DNA of 64,000 bases from Fasciola hepatica (lineage: Eukaryota > Platyhelminthes > Trematoda > Plagiorchiida > Fasciolidae), in NCBI GenBank assembly GCA_948099385.1, contig CANUEZ040000151.1, positions 690,001-754,000 of the forward strand, given 5' to 3'. Of the stretch, positions 46,196-56,999 are shown piece by piece. Position numbers and translations under genes: made by a program. Below the pieces are notes generated by a model that was given only the letters and a program-made list of their open reading frames with translations, searched no databases and was not told the origin of the DNA. Each line of letters begins with the position of its first letter. Position 1 is the stretch's first letter.

Positions 46196-46207
46196 ATTTG
46201 GCAGGGA

Positions 46208-46290
46208 GGTAATATTAATAATAGTAGTTTACTTCGGAGACGCCAGAAGCAGGCCCTAGGCATGATCAAAATTTTACGAGCTATAATGCA
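46208..46290 (-). other. 3' end of A, inverted: tail and terminal hairpin
   Basis: AATATTAATAATAGTAG (46211-46227) is the tail. CTTCGGAGACGCCAGAAG (46232-46249) forms a stem comparable to that of D at 9697-9714. ATGATCAAAATTTTACGAGC matches D 9731-9750. It stops where P2 begins. Confidence 0.65.
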
Positions 46291-46299
46291 ATTCCCCAT

Positions 46300-48480
46300 C
46301 GATGTGTCTGTACTGCATTATTGTGCACCGCTGGGCAAGATTGACCACGTGTGTGTCAAAATAGTCCTATGCATGCGACAACCAAAGGTGCCTTCAAGGC
46401 TGGTCAGGCATTTCGGTAGTATGGACATAGATAAGCTTCGTAATAGGACGATGGGTTTGACCTGGGACACGCCAGAGGAGGCTACTATGAAGTAGCGCTG
46501 GCAGGCCATAGAGGGATCCCTGACTGCCCTACAGGAAGAGTTCGCACCCTTAAAACAAGGGAGTGGGGAGGGCAAACCTATGTGTTGGAAGACTGCAATA
46601 GCCAAGGCCACCAGACGTAGAAACCGCTCTTGGAACCAGTACAAAGCTTACGACAGTCAGCTAGCCTGGAACCGCTATACGAAGCTGAGAAACGAGACTG
46701 TAAGCCTTTTGAGAACCTTTGAACGGGAATTTGTGCTCAAATTGTCCCAGTCTGTAAGACAACAGCGGAAAAAATTATAAAGCTGTGTGCAGTCTAAAGG
46801 CTCAACAAGAAATGCCGTAAGTCTGCTATCCACTGGAGACCACGGTATTGTCACCGATGACCAGGGCAAAGCAGACGATCTGGAAAAATACTTTGGCAGT
46901 GTACATAGAATGGATAGTGGGGTTCGAGTAGATCCGACCCTGGTGCATCCTTCCCCTCAGTTAAACGAGCTAGACCTCTCAGAGGGAAGCGTGCGTAAGT
47001 AATTAAAAGACCCAAACAGCCACAACTCAGCGAGCCCGGATGGCATTCATCCAGCTATCATCAAGCCGTTGGCGGATGTCATAGCTCCATCGGTGTGCAG
47101 GCTGTACAGATCGACGTTGGACCAGGGTAGTCTGCCTCAGGACTAGAAAGTCGCGGCAGTCGTGGCAATACTTAGGGGTGGACCTAAGTCTATTATGCAG
47201 AACTACAGGCCGGTAAGTCTAACTAGCATCCTATGCAAGGTTCTGGGGAAGATCATCCGTGCCCATATCTGCCAACACTTACTGGAACACTCCATGTTAA
47301 GTCCGGCTCAGCAAGGAGTCCTGAAAGGTAGGCCTTGTCTGACCAAGCTCTTGTACTTCTTAGATGAAGTAACTTGACGACTCGACGAAGGTAAGGAAGT
47401 TGAGGTATGCTACCTCGACTTTAGCAAGGCGTTCGACTCCGTTAATCATCGTCTTTTGCTATGCAAGATGGAGACTTTCGGTATAGGTGGACCAGTATAT
47501 AGGTGGCTGGAGGACTTCCTCTCCCGCAGGACGTTTAACATCAGAGTGGGGGACAGGTGCTCCAGTTTGGTAAATGTTACCAGTGGTGTACCTCAGGGAT
47601 CCGTCCTAGGCCCGGTCCGGTTCTTGTTGTTTATTACCAACCTGGCATCCACTCTTAGGTCGCCTAGCTTTAGTTTTGCGGATGATGTGAAGATGGTTGG
47701 ACCTGAGGTTAGGGTGGACTTAGGCAGGGATATAGGTACCGTCCTGGACTGGGCATACAAATGGGACGTACCCCTGAACGCTGAAACAATTCATTTGTTG
47801 TCAAGGGCAGAAGAAAGCCTAACTGTCGCTCATGATCAAGGGCTGTTCACCTTAGAGGCAGCCAGTAGGGTTAAAGACCTGGAAGTCATCATGAACAGTG
47901 ACTTCAAATGGTAAGAGCAGTGCAACGCTGCTGCGCATAAAGCTCGTGGGGAGCTCTTTAGACTGCGATCAGCTCTGTCTTGCCGGAAGCCGGAGGTATT
48001 TGTATCTATTCACATGGCTATAGTACGACCTCACTAAGAAGGAAGCGTGCAAGCTTGGTCACCCTTTTGCAAAAAGGATGCCGCATGCCTAGAGAAAGAC
48101 AACTTCTCGCCAAGCGACTGGCTGAAGGGCAGAGGGGTAAGACTTACGAGCAGAGACTCTGTGACCTGAATCTTTTCTCGTTGGAATGAAGGAGACGTCG
48201 AGGGGATCTCATAGAAACGTTCAAGGTAATGAAGGGCTTTTCTGGCCTTAGACCAGGTAGTCTATTCCAAGTAGCCGTAGATTCCAGAACAAGGAGACAT
48301 GGAAAGAAGCTGATAAAAGCCCGAGCTAGGTTGATGGCTAGATCGCACTTCTTCAGCAACAGGGTAGTGAACAGTTGGAGCGGTCTGCCTGGTGAAAAAA
48401 TAGATCTGCAGACCGTCCAGTACTTAAAAGGTGCCCTATATTGCAAGTGGTACGAGATAGTTCCTCGTAGTGAGCCTTGA
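46300..48480 (+). pseudogene. P2 ORF2: endonuclease end and reverse transcriptase, broken
   Basis: It contains the endonuclease tail (APLGKIDHVCV), linker, and RT with GVPQGSVLGP and the catalytic SFADD (near 47675). It shares with P1 the stops after GSVRK and QD, the stop after NSDFKW and the following frameshift, and adds its own stop at about 47375 (CGA to TGA). It cannot be translated through. Confidence 0.85.
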
Positions 48481-48767
48481 GTATATCAACTAGATGGATG
48501 ACGGGTAACACTGTGGTCCATCTGGAGTATGTTTTATTAGACTTTTTCGCTCATTGCATACAGTTTCAGTGAACGCTCACGATGCATAGTGTCTCTCGCA
48601 GTTGATGTGCGATGAGGTTTCCCGTTTCCCTCTCATTTTTAGCGGGGATTCGACGAAATACACTTGGCAGTGGTCGGTGCATAACTGGTGTGCTTACCAT
48701 CGAGGAAATTCTGGAGGCTCGATTGGCCGCGGCCATTACCTGTCCTATGCAAACTGAACTGAACTGA
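46300..48767 (+). mobile_element. P2: 5'-truncated copy of P1
   Basis: It starts at the equivalent of P1 ~2363 and ends in (AACTG)n at 48752-48767. Candidate target-site duplications are AGCTATAATG (46279-46288) and AGCGACAAAAATG (48768-48780). Both match D 9755-9764 in the uninterrupted UTR, so P2 inserted in the 3' UTR of A. Identity to P1 is about 88% at 46300-46737, near-total at about 46738-48541, then about 92% to the tail. Confidence 0.85.
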
Positions 48768-49440
48768 AGCGACAAAAATGACAGACAAAATTCATGAAAA
48801 CTTTAGAAATGCGTAACTCAACGGGGGATAGGAAGAAATGGGGGAGATATGAGAGAGAGATGAATGTATACACACCAAGGACTAGTGTAGGGAGTTTAAG
48901 TGAACCCGGAGGTGGATCCAAATATGGGCCCGATTAATCTGATGGCCAAGGTCAGATGGAGCAGCTGGCTAGGACAAGTGGGGGAAAACAGAAGCAGGGA
49001 GTTTTACATGAGAAGGACTGAAAATCATCATGAGAAACGATCGTTACGAGAAACAATGAAGAAAAAAGGACAAAAGGACAACAAAATTGAGTTGTATACC
49101 TGGAGACTATATAGCCATGAACTGTGCGTTATTGCAATAAACGGACGGTGTCAATTTGAAAACTGAGAGCTGGCAATGCAAGACGTGAAGAGTGAGTCAG
49201 AAGGCATCAATGCCGCGGAAGGATCGAGACACGGTAAATGTGAGTCACAGTTATGGACAAAATGGACGCATGTCATGAGGGGCGGTGGCAAAAGAACTGA
49301 AGGAGGCAGAGAAAACATGTGGATACATAAATATATATGTATGTTTATATATCAGAGTAAGAGCAAAATCAGTAAACCGACGGAACACGGAAGTAGCAGT
49401 GGTTGGAGGAAACAGGTAGGATTGGGTCGAATGGTGCTCT
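48768..49440 (-). other. Inverted 3' UTR part of A
   Basis: Matches D 9760-10440 in the same orientation, for example GACAGACAAAATTC, TACACACCA...GTAGGGAG, and GTGGTTGGAGGAAACAGG just before 49440. Small open frames here (48900-49166, 49176-49547) are not genes; the second runs through the junction into A's 5' UTR. Confidence 0.65.
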
Positions 49441-49644
49441 GCGCTACGACAGGTCGTGTTGAGTGCTGTTATCAGTATAGTTTTCATTCATCTATCTTAG
49501 GACATACCAAAAATTATATTTTCTTGGGGCATTCCGTCAACCCATAGAAATTCTGGGAATTTTTTCTCAGCGGTAAATTTTGACTCGGCTCTAGTTTGCC
49601 GTTACTTTTCCGCCTCATTCATAGCGTCTTTTAAACATTTCAGA
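49441..49644 (+). other. A 5' UTR
   Basis: About 200 bases matching M 30012-29810, including CTGTTATC, TTTTCATTCATCT, CCCATAGAAATTC and CTCTAGTTTGCCGTTACTTTTCC. The shared 5' boundary near GCGCTAC supports this as the true element start. Confidence 0.65.
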
Positions 49645-52585
49645 ATGCCTCGTGTAGCAAAGAAGACTTCCAATACTATCCCGTCCACTCATACTCCTGA
49701 TACTAGGAAAAATAGACTTATTCAAACTCCCGTGGCCTTAAAACAATGTTCGGTCGACTCCTGTGACTTTGTGAGCTTGGCGACGGAAGGAACAGCTGTT
49801 CTGGACCAAAGTGTCTCAGATATAAAGTCTCAGCTTTTGAAGTTGGAAGATACGGTACCTAAACTCGTCCCCCTACTGTGCATCATTGAAGGCGTCGAAC
49901 ATTCTACGTTAAAAAACTCGACAGCGGCTGGCCGCATTATCGATTCTGCTACATCCGAAGTTCTCATAAGAGTGAGGAACTCTCGTAATGCAGTCGTGTT
50001 TAATGTCCCAGAGAGAATACCCCCCGAGCATCTCAAGCATACTCTATTGAACGCATGTGGTATGGTCCACCTTCCTTGTTAAATAACAAGGCTGCGTAAG
50101 CGCTTTCAGCGTTCCAACTGTCCAATACTTATGCGTTTTGCAGATGACCTATCTGCCAAAGAATTCATTAAAATGCGTAACACTATAGTTTCTAATTCCC
50201 CCTATAAAAGCAAAAGTAGCCGAAGATAAAACCCCTCTTCAAAGGGAAATGACTAGATCTCCCTTGACTTTCCCCTTTAGAAAGACGCCCGATAGTCCTG
50301 AGCCTTCGACACAGACGGCTGGTCGCTCTACTGCTTATAATAATAATAATAATAACAGTATATTTCTGGGCCGTGGTCGAGAATCACACATGTCAGCATG
50401 ATCAGAGTTTACAATATTACTGAAAGAGATGGAAAATTCACAAATTTCAAAGAGAGAATCGGACATCACAGCAACAATGGAATAAGGCTGAGGAGAGTTT
50501 AAAAGAATCAAAATGACCAAAGGACACAAGGTGGATACGAATTGATTTCGAGTCAACTACGGCAATAATAATGAATCGGCTGGATGAAGGAATGTTCAGA
50601 CGGACGTTGTCTTAGGAAGCAGGAAATACAATATTCACAAGAATTATGCAAGAAAATGGTCGGTAATGCATATTCATGTTCATCTAAAAGGTAATTGGCT
50701 TTGATACAAAGGGGCAGGGAAGAATTTCATGAAGGTTCGCAAAGGAATACCAATTTTCATAGATGTGCGGATATGAAAAGGAATAGTACCCCGCGAAAAG
50801 GTGAGACAACCTCCATGAGAAGTAGTGTGTGTCATCTGGTGTCGGCGGTTCGTGTGTGGTGGAAAATGGATGAGGTTCCAGGAAGGAATAGTCAGCAATC
50901 GGAATGCCGTGTCCACGAGAAACAAAATAAGGCAAGACCAGAGTGAAAATGTTTGCGATAGACCACGTTATGCCGGTAAATTGGCGAATACATCATTCTG
51001 TTGAGTTTCTTGTGGCTTTTCTGTATCCGTGTTGGGCTTTTGGGGCAAGGGTTGGCTGAGGTTTTTGTTCGCTGTTTCATCGCGGGGAGGAGGCGGGCAT
51101 CGCCCAATCTGGACCGATCACTATTTAATCAGGAGTCCTCGCATGGTGGCTTCGACATTGGGAAGGTCTTGTAGTGAGAATTTCTCAGTAAGCCTCAGAG
51201 GGGCCTATGAAGAAGTAACAGGACTTCTTGTGGGTGAAACCCTGTGGCAAGATCGTATTCGCAGTAGCCAGCCCTTGGTGCGGTTGTAGGCGGGCAGAGA
51301 AAAAGATAAGCTGTCTGCACGATATATTACAGCCAGGCATCGTGATGGCCGGGTGGTTCTGAAATTGAAAAAGGGAGGATCGTAGTCTGAGAGATGTTCC
51401 AGCTGAGGGTTGGCGTGAGCAAACAACAGATAAGAGTACGGAGGTTGGAAACGAGGCACAGTGGTCTAAGTGAAATGAGAGGTCGATGGTATTGTGATTC
51501 GGTGTTCGTGAGGGTTAACTGGGTTTACACTACTAGGCAAAGTTATTGATTACCGATTCGGCCGTTCACCGGGAAGTCTTATCTTTAGGGGCTAATGAAG
51601 CCGTGGAGATGCATTTGGACTAGGGTCTAAGAGCTACGTGAGAAGGCAGCTGGGCAACACAGAGAACCTTGAATGGCAAGTTTGCATACTAGGTCTGGGG
51701 GATACATGAGAAATCCCACAGTGGTGTTCTTCTCAGGTCCCCACTGCTTTATCACCACACGCGCCTCCTGCCTCTTCACAACTACCCACTGCCTCCTCAT
51801 CTGCTCCCACACCGAACTCTTTAAAATCTGATCCCATTACTGTTGATCTAGACATTTCCGCTTCTCCCCTTTTACTGCCACCCAGTAAAAGACGCCAACT
51901 TTTGCCTCGCCCTCCCACCTCATCGCCTGTTGGGTGCACCCCGAACTCTAATTCGCCCTCTGTTCCCTCCGGTGATAAACTACTCGCCGTCCAGAGGAAT
52001 AGGTCTAACAGTCTTCCCGCCCTTCTCACAAGCCCCTCCCTCATTCAACTGCCTCCTCTTAAATCAACTCGATTTAACTCACCGAATAAGGTTTCAACCT
52101 TAGAAAATACCCCTTGCCCCAATACATTGATGATCCCTACAAATGTACCGTGCTCACTGCCTGTCAATACCAAAATACGGCCTCAACATGCCGTCCACTC
52201 TGCCTCACGTCGTACTCCTCACCTGACAACTACCTCTGCTGCTCCCGCTACTAACTGTTCCATATTTGGTGTTCCTCCCAACTCGAGTTACCCCTCCCAC
52301 AGCGTGCAGCCTAATCTACCACCCTACGCCCCTATTCCCCACACATTTCCAACCCTGCCCTCTGCTCCCTTCTTCAGCCAATACTCAGTTCCGACTTTCC
52401 AGTATTTCTCAATTGCTTCTAATCACCCCTGTCTGATATCGACCCGCCAAACCCCACAGGTTTTTCCTTCTGCTCCGATGTTTCCCCCTCCGTTGATGCC
52501 CAGTCTTTTTACCCCTCAGCAGTCCCTCTCACTGCAATATTTACTCCAGCTTGGCTGGAATCCACCCCATCTGAACCTCCACTAG
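49645..52585 (+). pseudogene. A ORF1: RRM-like protein, split by insert Z
   Basis: Begins MPRVAKKTSNTIPSTH with the coiled-coil region (VSDIKSQLLKLEDTV), then RNAVVFNVPERIPPEHLK. A stop occurs at 50080, just before the second strand (CPILMRFADDLSAKEF, near 50125). Insert Z enters after GRSTA (50336), and the Pro/Ser-rich tail resumes at about 51731, ending LGWNPPHLNLH at 52583. Two further frame changes are present. Otherwise it parallels M ORF1 closely. Confidence 0.75.
50337..51730 (-). mobile_element. Z: CR1-like 3' UTR fragment inserted in A ORF1
   Basis: The tail TAATAATAATAATAATAA is at 50337-50355, then ATATTTCT and a hairpin-like GGGCCGTGGTCGAG (50368-50381), as at 7531 and 59904. 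Parts match M's UTR, for example GAGATGTTCCAGCTGAGGGTTGG (51391 on) against 23450. It is diverged and 5'-truncated, with no coding region. Confidence 0.65.
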
Positions 52586-55352
52586 CCTCAACATCAACAT
52601 ATTCCCCTTTGACCCTGATCTCCGCTCACTCCAATCGCGATAGCCTGCCTCCTCTCAACTTACACTACCCCCCTGATGTGCCTATACCACCTCCCACAAA
52701 TGGTATATCTTTAGCCTTACTCAACTCGCGTTCTATTCTTGACAAACTCCCGCACCTTAAAAAACTTGTCCTTACAAATAATTACGACATTATCTCAATA
52801 ACGGAATCCTGGCTTTCTGAGAGCACTCCCAATGATCAAGTATCTTTGGCAGGGTACAGCCTTCTAAGGACCGACAGACCGAACCGGCGTGGTGGGGGTG
52901 CCTAGCTTACGTCAAGGAAGTCTACACCACGACCCCTCTCTTACATACGGCGCAAGATTCTATTCCCGATTCGCTCTGGTTCACTGTCAACCTCCAAAGC
53001 ACTGTTCTTCACATTAGCTGCGTGCCCCGCTAAACAGGTTCCCCCAGTTCCTTGTTTCCACTTCTCATTAGGTCTTTCGAATACCTCTCCTTGCTTCCTT
53101 CTGGAACCGAACTTATTGCAAGTGACCTTAATCTCCCTCACATTTGTTGGCCTACCCTCTCGGCTCCTCCCAATTTTATGGACCTGATCACTAGCATTCA
53201 TCTTGGTGGCTGGACACAACATGCTGTCGAACCTACCAGAAATGGAAACGTACTAAATCTGGTATTTACTCATAGCATTCCTGTCCTCGACGTGTCCGTA
53301 ACACGAAACTTACCCGGCAGTGGGCATAAAATGGTTATCTGCCATCTGCCCCTTAGTGGCTCACATAATCCCGCGCACCCCTCAAACAGTATATTCCTAC
53401 GCAGAAATAGGGCCTTGCCGGTCACGCTCATTCGCCAAAAAACTAAGTTGAATATTTCCTCACCCATGACCCTCAGCTTGCTGCGGATATTTTCTACCCT
53501 TTCTTTTCCGACCGTCTGAAAAAATTGTCTAATACTGCCCAGGCTACACCTATAAAAAGGTCGCCCATCTCGCCACTCCGTAAGAATTATCAATGACTTC
53601 ACAAAAAACTACATAATTCCAATGACTTTTCAACTTCAATCCGTCTAAACCGCCTCTCCACACTTATTCAACGACAAGATAATACGCGAATTCGTGACCA
53701 AGGAGCCAAGGCATTGAGTCATCCCAACAAATCGCAACTTCTTTCTTTGTTGCATAAGTCTAGAAACGCGGATGTTAAGGCCGATTTCCAACTTCTGATT
53801 CCGGATAGTAACTCATCTATCACCTCACCTTGTATGGCCGAAGCCTTCAGCGCATTCTTTGCTTCAGCCATGGCTTCAGCCACTGGCATTGCCCCTCCCC
53901 CATCTTCACCACTTACCGACTCTCTCCTTTCTACGATACCCTTCGATGCCAGGAGTATTTCTAAGCTACTATCCAATAGCAAACCCTCCCTTCGATTAGG
54001 CCCCGATGGCTTACCACCAATTGCACTTGTCAATGATGGACCGGATCTCTTCCTGTTGCTCCTTAACCTTTTCACTCATTCACGTAATGGTAGCACCGTA
54101 CCTGCTAACTGGAAGCGCCCGGTAATCGTTCCCATTCATAAAAAAGGACCTTTACATGAGGTATCCAATTATCGCCCTATAAACCATACCCCCATCTTAT
54201 CCAGGTTATTGGAAAAAATAGTTAAAGATAATATTATTAGCTATTTATTAAGCCTCAGTCTTATTAATCACAACCAACATGGATTCCTCCGTTCACGGTC
54301 CTGCATGGCTTGTCAGTATGATTTTCTGAATCTCGTCACCGACTCTGATGAAAGTGGGAAATCTTTTGTCGTTCTTTATCTTGACTTATCCAAGGCATTT
54401 GATCGTGTACCTCACCCCCACCTTTTAACAAAGCTACGGTCATTTGGGATTGTCGATCCACTTCTTTCTTGGTTCTCGTCTCACTTATCTCATCGTTCAC
54501 AGGTTGTCTTAATTAACGGGCACACCTCTAATCCTAAGCCTGTTACTAGCGGTGTTATTCAGGGCAGTGTTTTGGGCCCCCTGCTTTTCCTCCTATATAT
54601 AAATGACATGCTTCCGACAATACTATATGGCACGCCGTTTTTGTTCGCGGACGACATTAAGATAGTCTACACTTTTTCGCCTGGCAACCTCAGTACTACT
54701 ATCCCTAAAATCTCTGCTGATTTAGCCGCTCTTGATGAATGGTGCTCAACCTGGGCGATGAAATTCTCCTCCGACAAGTGTATTTTCCTTACTTACAAAT
54801 GCCAGGTTCCTCCTGGTTCTTTATGCATCGGCGGTTCACCCATCGACAGCCAGCCCTTAGTAAGAGAACTTGGATTAAGTTATTCTTGCTCTTTCAACTT
54901 CTCGGAACATGCTGTCTTCCAAACGGCGAAGGCTAAAAAGTGTCTTGGTCTTCTGTTCAGATCCTTTCAGCTTAGGCAGAGCACTCTCTACATGTACAAA
55001 GTACATGCCAGGCCCCTTCTTGAATATTGTCCCCTAATCTTCACTAGCATGAGAAAATCCGACAGGATTATTATCCAGTGTATTCAAAGAAGATTCACAA
55101 AACAGCTTATCGGTTGGTCGTCCAACTTAAACTACAGGGAACGATGCTTATCTCTCAAAATCAAACCACTATGGCTTCGTCGCATCAAGCTAAATTTGAT
55201 ACTTCTGTATAAGCTATTGACTAAGCAATCCTATTCCTCCAACCAGTTGTGCTTCTCCCCGGATACTGGATATTCACTCCGTAATATACAGTATACTATT
55301 ACCACACCCTCCGCGAGGACTGTTCTACGCTCTAAGTTCTTTCTCTTCGCGT

Positions 55353-56837
55353 TTTAACACTCAGTTTCCCCCCCTTTTTTTTACTGTTTGCCGTCCTTTA
55401 CCACAGCTGGTGAACTGACCAGACTGTTATCTTTCTATTTTCTCATTCTCCTTCCAGACCATATCATCTACCATTGTTTGATTCCCGGTTCCCAAACGGA
55501 CACCCTATCCTCATCCACCTGATATAGCCCCAAATCTCTACTATCACCCAACTACCCTAGAAAGCTACCAGTCTCCGTCTAGGGATCCATAATAGACCGG
55601 TCCACTAGCCAAACGATAACTAACTGTTCGGATAACAAAATGTTCATTTTCTTGCTTCCATATAAACGATAATCATAACCCACAGCTGGAACACTCTCCA
55701 GACTGCCGCACTCCCGATCTCTTCCAGATTGCATTGGTTACTTGGGTATCCATCGGCCAAATCGACGTTTATTCCGGATTACCGTAAGGACTGGACGATT
55801 TGATCAATGGTTTATACCTATACTCTCGCCTGCTGACGTTACATGGGGCACCGTACACGGATTAACAAAACCTCATGAAAGTCTCACCGGATCGCAGAGG
55901 TGATTCCTGACAGCAACCATCAACACATCCGCTCAACGTCTATTCCCAAATAATCCAACCCAACAGTTCAATTCTTCCCGCGTTGCAGTACGAAACCAAT
56001 GGCCGGAACCCAGCCTTCGCAGCTGTCAACTTCGTCAAACCAGCCCTATTTTACCTGCTTCCCACAACATTCTACCTGCAACCAAGGTCTTTACGGAACA
56101 GAATACCAGCCATCCGCAGCCAACCATAATTTGATTACCAATTTTCTATCAAATACAAAAAAAAACATTTTACACTCTTCCAACTCCTGCCTAGCCGAAC
56201 CATTGACGTTTGTCTCCACTAATCCGTTTCATTGACGGCTTTTCTTTTCTTTAATAGTCCGTTATATGTCCATACACCATTCATGCTCTTCAAAAGTTCA
56301 CTGAAGTCCCTGCAAATCTTTTCGCCTTCATTTGAATTTCCATATGACACTGTAATCACCTGCACAAAAGGTCCGTTTTATTATCACCTTTGAATCACTT
56401 GCCTTTATTTCACATGCTTCCCCCACAATTAGTTACCAAATGCTGGATCAGTGTCCAATATTCCGCTGGTATCTCTGACTGCACTTTGAAAGCCCCACGC
56501 TTGCTTTACTTCTAACAATGTTCTTTGGCATCTCTTCCGCCTGGTTACTTGTTAGTGACCGTCCATTTGTCGCTTATATTAGCCATTCCATGACTGTCCA
56601 GCTATCCACACCGCCCCCAGCGATTTCGAAACCCATTTGGAATTCCCGCCTCAACCATTACCACTTTTGTTTACTCAAACACTAAATGACTTTACTGGTG
56701 TATTTCAGTTGCTGTGATTTATAAATTTAGAATTTGTGAATATCTCACATTGACATGTACTGCTGTATACTCTGATCTTGCCTTGTGCATGTGTATTGAC
56801 CATGGTCAAGAAATATACTATACTATACTATACTATA
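55353..56837 (+). mobile_element. Y: CR1-like 3' UTR fragment inserted in A ORF2
   Basis: A 5'-truncated copy of the M-type UTR: it starts TTTAACAC, matching M ~23812, and ends with the perfect palindromic stem TTGACC-AT-GGTCAA (56796-56809) and a (CTATA)n tail (56815-56837). It retains the 89-bp GT...AG segment at 55900-55988. Insertion is clean within a coding sequence known from B and M. Confidence 0.8.
55900..55988 (+). other. Intron-like segment, 89 bp, present in Y
   Basis: Begins AG|GTGATTCC and ends TTCTTCCCGCGTTGCAG|T, a good donor, pyrimidine tract and acceptor. Copies B (junction 63979/63980) and X-prime (junction 60735/60736) lack exactly this stretch. M keeps it (23158-23246) with AT in place of the donor GT. 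Confidence 0.6.
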
Positions 56838-56999
56838 CTCCAGAATCTGGAATAAACTTCCTTTGCACATCAGATCTTATCAGCCAAAGTATGCATTCGT
56901 GCACGCTATCGATAAATTCCCTTCTGTCCCAATTATTTTGCGTTATTCACCGTTCACATAACCGAAAGTCAAGCTCACGAGAAAGGCCTCGACTTTTAA

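Larger units (their letters stand above)
43370..46207 (+). mobile_element. G2: Gypsy LTR retrotransposon, CsRn1-like, cut off in RNase H
   Basis: A putative 5' LTR ends near 43610 and is followed by a tRNA-Trp primer site, gag, a poor protease, RT and the start of RNase H. The element breaks off at 46207, exactly where the (TAATAATAATAG) tail of the inverted CR1-like fragment begins. It was therefore interrupted there, and the remaining RNase H and integrase are absent from the window. Confidence 0.75.
52609..56999 (+). pseudogene. A ORF2: endonuclease-reverse transcriptase, split by insert Y
   Basis: The endonuclease has LLNSRSILDKLP, ITESWLSE and, after a frameshift near 52900, IASDLNLPHICW (the GDFN Gly-Asp-Phe changed to Ser-Asp-Leu) and NLPGSGHKM (SDH changed to SGH), so it is inactive. 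The RT (53714-55357) is open for 547 codons with DLSKAFDRVPH, GSVLGPLLFL and an intact FADD near 54645. Insert Y starts at about 55353, and the last 54 codons resume at 56838. A 1-base deletion near 56945, shared with B, shifts the final residues. Confidence 0.85.

Noticed and set aside
49176..49547. A 123-codon plus-strand frame
   Set aside because: It spans the inversion junction at 49440, joining inverted UTR to the 5' UTR of A, so it is accidental.
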